IMG/VR virus record: IMGVR_UViG_3300037808_000234
Span: 1-40,078 of that record
Reading direction: 5' to 3' (one strand)
DNA length: 40,078 nucleotides
Source: a virus
Shown here: positions 1 through 5,878 of the stretch, piece by piece
How the letters are laid out: each line of letters opens with the position of its first letter
How positions within the stretch are numbered: the stretch's first letter is position 1
Program-made: the position numbers and the translations under genes
The notes under the pieces: model-generated
Seen by the model: the letters and a program-made list of their open reading frames with translations, nothing else
The model's database searches: none
Told to the model about the DNA's origin: nothing

Positions 1-149
1 GCATGACTTGGTTTAAAGTTGACTGGGTGCAAAAGGATCGTCTAACTACCATCGTGTATGCCGAAGACGAGAAAGCTGCTGAGGATGCAGCAAGGATGCA
101 ACAGCCTGACCTCATTACAACGGTTGGTAGTCATGCGTATGACTTCGCC
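1..149. repeat. Left copy of terminal overlap (genome closure)
   Basis: This segment is repeated at 39930-40078. Bases 24-149 are identical; position 2 (C versus A at 39931) and position 23 (C versus T at 39952) differ. The simplest reading is that the contig closes on itself, giving a unit genome of 39,929 bp. The two mismatches suggest population variants rather than a purely exact assembly overlap. A true short terminal redundancy cannot be excluded. Confidence 0.9.
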
Positions 150-413
150 TTTGAGGTGAGCAAGGGGGCCGTCTCCTATAAGTTAGACGCCGATGAAGCG
201 GCTTACCTAAGGACTACGCTACGCACACTCCCCCGCGTAACTCTGCACAAGGAGATGCTTGAGGTGTTTAAGGCTGGCGAGACAGCCTTCAACCTAGAGC
301 TTCTGGAGATGCCCGCAAGGGAGTCACATTCGTACTATCAGGACAAGCTGCGTATCTATAGAGAAGAGCTAACCATGCGAACAAATACGTTCGGGATCAA
401 CTCCGATGTTTAG
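3..413 (+). CDS. Hypothetical early phage protein, 136 aa
   Basis: The product is a soluble, charged 136-residue protein with no signal peptide or membrane segment. I do not recognise a family. The true upstream context is at the other end of the window, where the same ATG (39932) overlaps the stop of a small zinc-ribbon gene as ATGA, implying translational coupling. The gene ends inside the start of the next one (8-nt overlap at 406-413), so it belongs to the tightly packed early operon. The start is supported by the coupling rather than by a strong ribosome-binding site. The N-terminal 49 codons are present twice because of the terminal overlap; the variant at base 23 is synonymous (Asp codon). 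Confidence 0.8.
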   Translation: MTWFKVDWVQKDRLTTIVYAEDEKAAEDAARMQQPDLITTVGSHAYDFAFEVSKGAVSYKLDADEAAYLRTTLRTLPRVTLHKEMLEVFKAGETAFNLELLEMPARESHSYYQDKLRIYREELTMRTNTFGINSDV

Positions 414-855
414 CTGCAATAAGTGCGTGGGGAGTTTAAAGCTCTCCGCCCTCGGCCTGAGGGTCCATACTGCGTGTCGATGGGAAGGCCCCTGCGAAGT
501 ATGTAGTGCAAGGGGAGACTGTGGGGAGGTGTCCTGCCAGATAAACGCTTACTGGACGGACGATGTAGACGATAGGGTGCAAGGTATCATGGCAACTAAA
601 CCTAGACCTAGCATAGAGCAGATGCGTCTGGAGCTAACGCGCTATGAGATTGAGGAGGTCTTCTACACTAAAGATTACCAAGCTATGCTGATGGACAACC
701 GCCCAACCCAGCAGCCACTAGATAGTACAGATGGCTGGCGTTCGGAGGCTGATATAGAGGCTTACTTTAAGGCGTCATCCCCAGAGGAGATTGAAGAGAC
801 ATGGGAAGACACTTGCAATGCGTTCGGGGAGTACAAGGGGGCGGGCGATGTATAA
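406..855 (+). CDS. Cysteine-rich zinc-ribbon-like protein, 149 aa
   Basis: The first 45 residues carry seven cysteines (C4, C7, C24, C30, C33, C39, C44), including two CxxC pairs, which suggests a zinc-binding N-terminal module. The remaining 100 residues are acidic and have no motif I recognise. The start ATG at 406 overlaps the end of the preceding gene, and the stop overlaps the ATG of the next gene at 848. No strong Shine-Dalgarno sequence precedes 406, so translation is probably coupled. Zinc binding is inferred from cysteine spacing; the function is unknown. Confidence 0.75.
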   Translation: MFSCNKCVGSLKLSALGLRVHTACRWEGPCEVCSARGDCGEVSCQINAYWTDDVDDRVQGIMATKPRPSIEQMRLELTRYEIEEVFYTKDYQAMLMDNRPTQQPLDSTDGWRSEADIEAYFKASSPEEIEETWEDTCNAFGEYKGAGDV

Positions 856-1123
856 GTACGTCAATGTCTACCTCGAAGATAGAGCATACGGCGGTCCCGA
901 AGAGGGCGGCTGGTATTACGACTGCGGACAACCCGTTAGTTCAATAGCCTGCGACAACGATGCGGAAGTGTCTATGTATAGGGGGCTGATGGGCGAGTGG
1001 TGCGATAAACAGAACAAGGACCGCTCCCCGGTGTATTCGGTAGCATCGGAGGGTGTGTTTGTCTCCGTTGTTGAAGACAATCCCGCAAGGGGTTATCCGT
1101 CTGAGCGTCCTTACTACGAGTGA
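848..1123 (+). CDS. Small conserved-type phage protein with YGGPEEGGW motif, 91 aa
   Basis: The start is taken at ATG 848, which overlaps the stop of the previous gene, rather than an upstream ATG at 791 lying deep inside that gene. Residues 13-21 contain YGGPEEGGW followed by YYDCGQPV. I associate this motif with small uncharacterised proteins in other phages, but I cannot name a family or function. The protein is soluble with no membrane segment. It is the last gene before a 546-nt gap full of RNA-like secondary structure, and its stop codon lies at the base of the first hairpin (1122-1148). Confidence 0.75.
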   Translation: MYKYVNVYLEDRAYGGPEEGGWYYDCGQPVSSIACDNDAEVSMYRGLMGEWCDKQNKDRSPVYSVASEGVFVSVVEDNPARGYPSERPYYE

Positions 1124-1653
1124 CTGAGTCGTTACGCACGACTAAGTCCAATTAGTAAGGGCGGCCTGTCTGGGCAGGTGCGGAAAAGAAATTAAGCCTA
1201 GAGCGTCCCGGCAATGGCCGAATGTTAGAAGGGGACGGTGCGAACGCCTAGTGCGATAGCGTGCCGTAGCAGCCTGAACACATTGCCGGGGGTTTGCGTT
1301 TTAACTACTAGGTCAGGGGAGGAATACCCTGGCCGCTGTTATTACTAACCTCGATATTCCTCTCCAACCATGCCCTGCTGCGTGTTCGGTTTGATGGCTC
1401 GGTCCCGCCCATACTAGTTAGGGCGTGTCCCCCTATGACCTTACACCAGTACTCCTGTGTTGCGACTGTTTCCCTCAGCCTTAGCTAATTACTACAAGTA
1501 GAGTCCAACCTTGCATTGGTAGGGCAAAGTAAAAACGAAGTGGGGCCGTCCACTACCCCCCAAGTTTGCTCCTTGGGTTCTGGGGTAGGGTGGCGGCTCT
1601 GCTACCCAATCAGTAGTCGGGCCTTCGTCTGGCTACTTGGCAATGGTGCCTAC
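1122..1653 (+). ncRNA. Candidate large structured non-coding RNA (about 530 nt)
   Basis: No credible gene occupies 1124-1669. Helices visible by direct complementarity, in order: 1122-1125/1145-1148 with 1127-1131/1139-1143 (one G-A mismatch); 1207-1216/1281-1290 (10 bp perfect, CCCGGCAATG with CATTGCCGGG) enclosing 1235-1242/1260-1267 (8 bp); 1311-1318/1327-1334 with a loop that pairs to 1355-1362; 1401-1404/1437-1440 around 1406-1410/1421-1425; 1443-1449/1455-1460; and a three-way junction closed by 1519-1526/1647-1653 holding a long hairpin at 1545-1597 and an 11-bp hairpin at 1612-1637. The gap lies inside an otherwise gapless, overlapping gene cluster, so it is conserved space rather than slack. 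It could be a free RNA, a long leader of the gene at 1670, or an antitermination element. I see no group I/II intron core, tmRNA, RNase P or tRNA motif. The boundaries are approximate. Confidence 0.6.
1311..1362 (+). other. H-type pseudoknot or bistable switch within the structured RNA
   Basis: Stem 1 pairs GGTCAGGG (1311-1318) with CCCTGGCC (1327-1334), 8 bp including one G-U. Its entire 8-nt loop, GAGGAATA (1319-1326), is perfectly complementary to TATTCCTC (1355-1362). The second helix could extend to 11 bp (1316-1326 with 1355-1365) if it invades stem 1, so the two helices may be mutually exclusive or form a pseudoknot. Confidence 0.55.
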
Positions 1654-1669
1654 GACAACGGAGATAACT

Positions 1670-1888
1670 ATGGGTGTTTACACCGACGCGCTGCTGGAGG
1701 CTGAAGGCTTAGAAAGCGTAGATGAGATGCTAGAAAAATTCGCCTTTGAGTCTGTCGTTCCCGGCGTGTGCAGGGACGAGGAATGCTTAGGCACAATGGA
1801 GGTGGAGCCAGACCAGGACGAGGGCTGGTGCTGCGTCTGTAACAAGACTACGGTCGTGTCCTGCCTCCGACTATGGGGGATGGTTTGA
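1670..1888 (+). CDS. Zinc-ribbon-like small protein, 72 aa
   Basis: The start is set at ATG 1670 because GGAG lies six bases upstream; an in-frame ATG at 1637 falls inside the preceding RNA hairpin and lacks a ribosome-binding site. The N-terminal 30 residues look helical. Cysteines at 34, 39, 54, 55, 57 and 65 suggest a zinc ribbon. The stop overlaps the next start (TGATG). It is the first gene after the structured RNA gap and the most likely target if that RNA acts in cis. The function is unknown. Confidence 0.75.
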   Translation: MGVYTDALLEAEGLESVDEMLEKFAFESVVPGVCRDEECLGTMEVEPDQDEGWCCVCNKTTVVSCLRLWGMV

Positions 1889-2010
1889 TGGCGTGGCTAT
1901 GCCAATGCGGGACCGGGCTACTAGTGGGTGACCCGCCCGAACACTGCCCGCTGTGCAATTTCCCACTACACGAACACTTCAACTATATGGAGGATGAAGA
2001 CGATGAATAG
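1888..2010 (+). CDS. Rubredoxin-like zinc knuckle microprotein, 40 aa
   Basis: This short gene encodes a 40-residue protein with C5-x-C7 and C20-x-x-C23 and an acidic tail. The two cysteine pairs sit where a minimal zinc ribbon would have them. The ATG overlaps the stop of the previous gene, and the 3' end overlaps the SprT-like gene start at 2003, which supports it as a real coupled gene. It may act with the neighbouring zinc-ribbon proteins, but its function cannot be inferred. Confidence 0.65.
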   Translation: MAWLCQCGTGLLVGDPPEHCPLCNFPLHEHFNYMEDEDDE

Positions 2011-2596
2011 AGAGCAATGGTTGGACGATGCCGCAGCCAAGATGAAAGGTTGGGTAATGGATGCGCCGGGAGGGGAGGACTACCCGGATCCGCTTATCTC
2101 TGTTGGGTTCCCCAAGGGTAGTCGTGGGGGAGGTGCAAACAATGCCATTGGGCAATGCTGGGATAAGAGTGTGAGCGGCGACAAGGAGCGCGCCCATATC
2201 TTTATTATCCCGACGATGATAGACCCGAAGGAGATCCTTGCTGTCCTGTTGCATGAGTTGGTTCATGCTAGTGTCGGTACCAAGTGCGGGCACAAGGGCG
2301 CGTTTAAAACCTGCGCCGTTGGCGTGGGACTGGAGGGCAAGATGACTGCTACTGTGGCGGGGGAGTTCCTCGGCTTGAAGCTGGAGTTGCTTTCTAGGGA
2401 GTTGGGGGGGTACCCGCACCCTGGATTGTCCGTGCCCAAGCGAGGGAGCAAGGGGAGTCGGCTGCTTAAAGTTAGCTGCGACGTCTGCGGCTACATTGCG
2501 AGGGTCACAAGTAAGTGGGCTCTTTATCCGGGGCCGGGGCCACCTTACTGTCCGTGCAGTGACAGGCAGATGCGTTTAGACGAGGGGGGAAACTAA
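2003..2596 (+). CDS. SprT-like zinc metalloprotease, 197 aa
   Basis: The product carries the zinc-protease signature HELVH (H84, E85, H88), with a third likely ligand at H97 in a GHKGAF context. This is the SprT/Spartan arrangement. A C-terminal zinc ribbon follows (C159, C162, C183, C185), as in SprT proteins. Cellular relatives such as Spartan cut proteins crosslinked to DNA; whether the phage enzyme does so is inference. The start at 2003 is chosen because GGAGG (1989-1993) lies nine bases upstream; ATG 1994 would be too close to that site. The gene overlaps its neighbours on both sides. A second, shorter SprT-like protein is encoded at 5513-5878. Confidence 0.85.
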   Translation: MNREQWLDDAAAKMKGWVMDAPGGEDYPDPLISVGFPKGSRGGGANNAIGQCWDKSVSGDKERAHIFIIPTMIDPKEILAVLLHELVHASVGTKCGHKGAFKTCAVGVGLEGKMTATVAGEFLGLKLELLSRELGGYPHPGLSVPKRGSKGSRLLKVSCDVCGYIARVTSKWALYPGPGPPYCPCSDRQMRLDEGGN

Positions 2597-2895
2597 TGAG
2601 CGATGTAGGCAAGCTGAAGTTCTATGGGCTGTGCGATCAGAAGCACGTTTCGCTACTGCGTAGGGGGATAAAGTCCGCTAAGTACAATGTCGTAGGTGTT
2701 GTGCGGGATGGCTTTATTCAGGCGTACCTGCCTTGGTCTTGGGTTAAGGCTCCGGGGGTTTGGGATCCACCTGAGGAGAAGAATAACTTAGGGGAATTAG
2801 TGTTCTCGGCCATCCGTTTAAATAGAAATACCTGGGCGGTGCGAGCCGAGCAGGGTTTAATTGTAGAAACAGACAACAAGGAGGAGAACAAATGA
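2596..2895 (+). CDS. Hypothetical protein, 99 aa
   Basis: The ATG overlaps the stop of the SprT-like gene (TAATG), and the 3' end overlaps the next start, so the gene sits in a coupled series. The protein is basic at its N terminus, tryptophan-rich in the middle (PWSWVKAPGVW) and acidic at the C terminus. I recognise no domain, signal peptide or membrane helix. Its reality rests on the packing and the clean overlaps. Confidence 0.7.
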   Translation: MSDVGKLKFYGLCDQKHVSLLRRGIKSAKYNVVGVVRDGFIQAYLPWSWVKAPGVWDPPEEKNNLGELVFSAIRLNRNTWAVRAEQGLIVETDNKEENK

Positions 2896-3119
2896 GGAGC
2901 ATGATACCTGAAACACTTATGAATGCGTCCGCCGGACGCTACACCAGACTGCGTACCGAGATGGTAGAGGAGCTAGTGGCGGATAATATGGATCAGCCTA
3001 ACGGCGAACTATTGACGGCATTGGAGACTTACCTTCTGGCCGATATACATGGCTTGGATGACGCGCAACTCCAGGGGCAGTATGAAAAACTACAACTGAC
3101 GAAGGAGGACATGGGATGA
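2892..3119 (+). CDS. Hypothetical acidic helical protein, 75 aa
   Basis: The start codon overlaps the preceding stop (ATGA), and a strong AAGGAGG ribosome-binding site lies a few bases upstream. The 75-residue product is predicted by eye to be mostly helical and acidic, with no cysteines and no recognised family. The stop overlaps the next ATG at 3116. Confidence 0.7.
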   Translation: MRSMIPETLMNASAGRYTRLRTEMVEELVADNMDQPNGELLTALETYLLADIHGLDDAQLQGQYEKLQLTKEDMG

Positions 3120-3466
3120 TAACGACAAGACAGAAGGGCCTGATCCTAGATGATATGGGCGATGCTGTGACGCTCCGCATTAGTGCGGGCAACACAAACG
3201 ACTGGGCAACGGGGCTGCTAGGTACCAAGGGGACGGTCTTCAGTAGGCGTTGGCTTGGGTCCGAGCTGTCGGGGCGTAGGCTTAAAGTCGAGTTCGATAC
3301 CAGTGGGTTACTTGCCTACTGGGTCAATGGGAAGCACGCTACTGCTAAGGCGGTGCTACATATTTCGAGCGATGAGTTTAACGCTTGCGTTGCTTACTTC
3401 GCTGACGTCATGCTACCTAAGGTGCATCCGTGCCGCTTCATTATGGTGGAGCAGTTCAATGGATGA
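3116..3466 (+). CDS. Hypothetical protein, 116 aa
   Basis: GGAGG lies at a good distance upstream and the ATG overlaps the previous stop. The sequence alternates short hydrophobic strands and charged residues, as in a small beta-rich domain, with no motif I recognise. It overlaps the next gene start at 3459. The function is unknown. Confidence 0.7.
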   Translation: MITTRQKGLILDDMGDAVTLRISAGNTNDWATGLLGTKGTVFSRRWLGSELSGRRLKVEFDTSGLLAYWVNGKHATAKAVLHISSDEFNACVAYFADVMLPKVHPCRFIMVEQFNG

Positions 3467-3737
3467 GGAGGAGGTCGAGTGCGAACAATGTGGAGTCTTC
3501 TACTCTGCAAGGGGCAGTTGGGACGGCGACGGGTGGGATGATCCCCGTGTGTTTGAGCCCAACGATGATGAGGCAATGTGCGAGCGTTGCATGAATGGAT
3601 ATAACTTCGTCATAACGTTAAACGTTGTGGGCGATGAGGATTTTTCTAAGCTAGTCGCGTCGCCTGATTGGGCCGACTTCCTTGAGTCGTATGAGAACGT
3701 TCACCTTAAATCAGTAGAGATTAAACATGGAAAATGA
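3459..3737 (+). CDS. Zinc-finger-like protein, 92 aa
   Basis: ATG 3459 has GGAG seven bases upstream and overlaps the preceding gene; a longer open frame starting at 3255 is only a shadow of that gene. The N-terminal half holds two CxxC pairs, C8/C11 and C41/C44, typical of a single zinc site. The C-terminal half is an acidic alpha-beta stretch. The 3' end overlaps the next start at 3727. A zinc-bound fold is likely; the role is unknown. Confidence 0.75.
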   Translation: MDEEEVECEQCGVFYSARGSWDGDGWDDPRVFEPNDDEAMCERCMNGYNFVITLNVVGDEDFSKLVASPDWADFLESYENVHLKSVEIKHGK

Positions 3738-3912
3738 AATTGAACACCCGAACCTAGACTGGGCAAAGGATGTAGTGCGGGAGGCCAAGGGCGACCGTGT
3801 TACTGAGGAGGAGCTTGCCACAGTTGAATGGTTCGGGACTATGGGCTGCTACTTAATGATCTGGGGCGGCATGACGCTAGGGATCGAAACCGACAAACAC
3901 TTACACACTTAG
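3727..3912 (+). CDS. Hypothetical protein, 61 aa
   Basis: This short gene overlaps its upstream neighbour by 11 nt and is followed by an 11-nt gap containing the ribosome-binding site of the next gene. The product begins with an acidic helical segment and has a hydrophobic patch near residues 38-50 (MGCYLMIWGG), too short to be a confident membrane segment. I recognise no family. Confidence 0.6.
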   Translation: MENEIEHPNLDWAKDVVREAKGDRVTEEELATVEWFGTMGCYLMIWGGMTLGIETDKHLHT

Positions 3913-3923
3913 GAGAATTAAAC

Positions 3924-4472
3924 ATGGGACAATACTTTATTGCAGTTAACACGACGAAGAAGGAGTTCATTCACCCCCATAACTTTGGGGATGGGCAGAA
4001 GTTCTTGGAGTTTAGTGATGGGGGAGGCTTCCTTGGTGGCCTAGCGTTACTGCTTAGACAGAGTACGCAAGGCGGGGGAGGTGATTGGTTGGGCTATACC
4101 TCGCCAGTCAAGGCATTGGAGGAGTACCCTTGCGTTGGTTCGTGGGCAGGGGATGCTATCTGTATCGTGGGGGACTACGATAAGAGTCATCTCTACCATG
4201 ATGCGGAGAACCCCGACCTAGATTACAACGATGTCTCCTTCCCTATCATGCGGGCAATGGCTGCGGATCACTACACTAGGACCAAGTTGCAGGGCGCGTT
4301 GGATTGGCGCATGAACCCGGCTTATACTGGGCTGGGCTGCAACGATAAGGAGTTGGCTAAGTATAAACGTATCTTTGAGGAGCCGACCTTCCAAGAGAGG
4401 GCAGTGGGTTTACCTGAGCCGGAGCAGATGGCTTCGCGGCTGTTTAATCGGGAGGAGAAGGATGAGAAGTGA
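3924..4472 (+). CDS. Conserved-type phage protein with MGQYF N terminus, 182 aa
   Basis: AGGAGA lies seven bases before ATG 3924, giving a clear start; an upstream in-frame extension to 3828 is inside the preceding gene. The N terminus (MGQYFIAVN followed by KKEFIHPHNFGDGQKF) matches, from memory, a widespread uncharacterised phage family with the pattern MGQYY..NL..KEYI.PH.FG.G.KL.E. A glycine-rich loop follows at about residues 33-55. No enzymatic motif is evident. The 3' end overlaps the next gene at 4462. Confidence 0.8.
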   Translation: MGQYFIAVNTTKKEFIHPHNFGDGQKFLEFSDGGGFLGGLALLLRQSTQGGGGDWLGYTSPVKALEEYPCVGSWAGDAICIVGDYDKSHLYHDAENPDLDYNDVSFPIMRAMAADHYTRTKLQGALDWRMNPAYTGLGCNDKELAKYKRIFEEPTFQERAVGLPEPEQMASRLFNREEKDEK

Positions 4473-4749
4473 TGGCTGGGTAGCTACTCCGGACCCGGAT
4501 CAATGGGTTACTGTCGAGGGTTCTTATCAGGAGGCACCGTGTTCGTTGCTTTTTACGCAGAACCTAGACACGGACAGGAAGGATATGTATTGGGTACCTA
4601 ATGGCATCATCGAGTTTACGTTGGACGACGCGAGCTTTTGGCTTATACTGCCCGGAAGTGGGGGTAGGCTGCTGTACCCCTTTAAGTCGCGTGGTGACGC
4701 GGAAACCTATTACGATGAGATGGAACTAGATGAGGGACAAGATGGCTGA
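4462..4749 (+). CDS. Hypothetical protein, 95 aa
   Basis: ATG 4462 follows a GGAGGAGAAGG stretch and overlaps the preceding stop. The product is acidic and beta-rich by eye, with a conserved-looking aromatic core, and ends in a short acidic helix. There are no cysteine pairs or membrane segments, and I cannot assign a function. Confidence 0.7.
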   Translation: MRSDGWVATPDPDQWVTVEGSYQEAPCSLLFTQNLDTDRKDMYWVPNGIIEFTLDDASFWLILPGSGGRLLYPFKSRGDAETYYDEMELDEGQDG

Positions 4750-4960
4750 TGCGTTTAACTTTAGGTATGTCAATCCGAACGAGCTGTCCCGTGATGCCAA
4801 GGCCGATAAGTGCCTAGTTATCGCCTTCGCTTCTGACACTTATGCCCAAGCGTGTAGGTCCGCGATAGTGCGGGGGTATGCTGACAGTCCAGCGGATTAT
4901 GACGAGATGGTAAGGGAGGCAGAGGGGCGGGGGGGCCGTAAGACAACGCAAGGGTTCTAA
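4742..4960 (+). CDS. Hypothetical protein, 72 aa, stop codon inside an RNA hairpin
   Basis: The start is set at ATG 4742, with GAGG upstream and an overlap with the previous gene. The product is a small alpha-beta protein with no known motif. Its last codons form the 5' arm of the first hairpin of the repeated structured element, and the TAA stop (4958-4960) occupies the loop and first closing pair. Translation of this gene would therefore disrupt that hairpin. Confidence 0.7.
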   Translation: MADAFNFRYVNPNELSRDAKADKCLVIAFASDTYAQACRSAIVRGYADSPADYDEMVREAEGRGGRKTTQGF

Positions 4961-5018
4961 ACTCTTGCGGGGGAGAGGAAGTGTCCCGAATGCGTTACGC
5001 TAGAGTGCGCCTCTCCCC
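4944..5018 (+). ncRNA. Structured tandem element, unit 1
   Basis: A 10-bp hairpin pairs CGCAAGGGTT (4947-4956) with AACTCTTGCG (4960-4969) around loop CTA. It is followed directly by a second helix, GGGGAGAGG (4970-4978) with CCTCTCCCC (5010-5018), 9 bp perfect. A 30 of 31 identical repeat of the first hairpin starts 79 nt downstream in unit 2. No U-tract follows, so it is not an ordinary intrinsic terminator. Confidence 0.6.
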
Positions 5019-5022
5019 ACAT

Positions 5023-5110
5023 CAACGCAAGGGTTCTAGACTCTTGCGGGGGAAGGGAATAAGTGGTGGGTGCGAAAGCATCAGGTGGAATAATCTGCCA
5101 CCCCTTCCCC
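5023..5110 (+). ncRNA. Structured tandem element, unit 2
   Basis: The hairpin CGCAAGGGTT (5026-5035) with GACTCTTGCG (5039-5048) repeats unit 1, with one A-to-G change that leaves a G-U pair. The following helix, GGGGAAGGG (5049-5057) with CCCTTCCCC (5102-5110), is also perfect but differs from unit 1 at two base pairs by compensatory changes on both strands. Its interior holds a GTGC-GAAA-GCAT tetraloop hairpin. Maintained pairing despite sequence change argues that the structure itself is selected. Confidence 0.6.
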
Positions 5111-5155
5111 ACCTCTTCGGGGGGCGTGACCTATAGCAGCCTTTCGACCTATCGG

Positions 5156-5313
5156 AATCGACGCAAGTCGGGGCGGGGGCTGGGGTTACGGCGTTTCCCG
5201 GTGAGTTTCCGTTTTCCTGCGGGGATTCTGGCTAGGGTGTGGTATGATCTCGGCTTCCAGAAACCCGTTTTTCCCCCCAATCGACGCAAGTCCGTCCCCA
5301 GTCCGGGGTTACG
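5156..5313. repeat. Pair of direct repeats upstream of the RHH gene
   Basis: AATCGACGCAAGTC occurs at 5156-5169 and 5279-5292, and GGGGTTACG follows each copy at 5182-5190 and 5305-5313, a shared offset of 123 nt. Each first block can fold as GAC-GCAA-GTC, a GNRA-type loop. They could be operator repeats for the RHH protein encoded just downstream or a further RNA fold. The rest of 5111-5346 is GC-rich and non-coding. Confidence 0.5.
5240..5248 (+). promoter_or_regulatory. Candidate extended -10 promoter
   Basis: TGG-TATGAT fits an extended -10 hexamer (TGnTATAAT consensus) about 100 nt before the RHH gene. No good -35 hexamer lies 16-18 bp upstream, which extended -10 promoters can tolerate. 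It would drive the regulator and the replication operon. This is prediction from sequence only. Confidence 0.35.
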
Positions 5314-5346
5314 CCCGTCGAATACGTCGAAAGGTCGCTATTAATC

Positions 5347-5574
5347 ATGCCCTATAATCACCGAGGAAGAGAGCCCAGAACCAACCGTCTTGAAGTCCGA
5401 TTGTCCGATTCCGAACTGGCTAGTTTGGATCAGACTTGCGTTCGTTTAGACAGGACCGCGTCTGTTATTGTACGTCTGGCCTTAGCCGCATTTGTGGAAG
5501 GCCCAAGGAGCCATGCCCAGACAGCCGACATCAATAACCCGCCGGAGCCTACGGGACACCGCCCGAGTTCTTAA
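5347..5574 (+). CDS. Ribbon-helix-helix DNA-binding regulator, 75 aa
   Basis: Residues 12-50 match the ribbon-helix-helix pattern: a short strand (NRLEVRLS), helix A (DSELASLDQTCVRL), a turn, and helix B (TASVIVRLALAAFV). These proteins dimerise and read DNA with the strand, usually as repressors binding repeated operators. The ~390-nt non-coding region just upstream contains direct repeats and hairpins that could be its targets; autoregulation is inference. The ribosome-binding site is weak (AAAGG about 12 bases upstream). The last 62 nt overlap the start of the next gene. Confidence 0.75.
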   Translation: MPYNHRGREPRTNRLEVRLSDSELASLDQTCVRLDRTASVIVRLALAAFVEGPRSHAQTADINNPPEPTGHRPSS

Positions 5575-5878
5575 CATACTGGCCGCACCCTCAGATGGGA
5601 GGAAGGTCAAGGTTAGGGTGGTGCGTAGTCTGCCAGCCGATAGGTTAGGTGACTGCACCCAAAATAAAGATCACTACTTGGTGCGTTTAAGCGCCGAGAT
5701 AGTAGACACTCAGCCCGATGCCGTGTGGATGTTGCTTGCTCATGAGTGGGCTCATGCACTGGCATGGGAGAACTGTACTCACAGCCACGGTGAAGCATGG
5801 GGCATGGCCCTAGCTAAAGCGTGGCGCATCATTAGTGGCGAACTGTCAATAGGAGATTTAAACGATGGACTGGAATGA
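5513..5878 (+). CDS. Second SprT-like / HExxH metalloprotease-like protein, 121 aa
   Basis: The zinc signature HEWAH (H77, E78, H81) is followed by H92 in SHGEAWG, matching the SprT-type HExxH...H layout. Unlike the protein at 2003-2596, it has no C-terminal zinc ribbon. The start is taken at ATG 5513 with AAGGAG upstream, although the spacing of two bases is short; an upstream TTG at 5492 would add seven residues. It overlaps the RHH gene and the primase start (5865). The location directly before primase suggests a role in DNA transactions; the substrate is unknown. Confidence 0.75.
   Translation: MPRQPTSITRRSLRDTARVLNILAAPSDGRKVKVRVVRSLPADRLGDCTQNKDHYLVRLSAEIVDTQPDAVWMLLAHEWAHALAWENCTHSHGEAWGMALAKAWRIISGELSIGDLNDGLE

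Noticed and set aside
1124-1669. Group I or group II intron
   Set aside because: Flanking genes appear complete and separate, and no P7-type core or domain V-like hairpin was found.
1124-1669. tRNA, tmRNA or RNase P RNA
   Set aside because: No T-loop motif, CCA end, tag-peptide frame or conserved RNase P sequence is visible.
1516-1704. Open frame of 62 codons across the structured RNA
   Set aside because: It has no ribosome-binding site, does not begin with ATG, overlaps the well-supported gene at 1670 in another frame and has low-complexity content; the RNA structure explains the region better.
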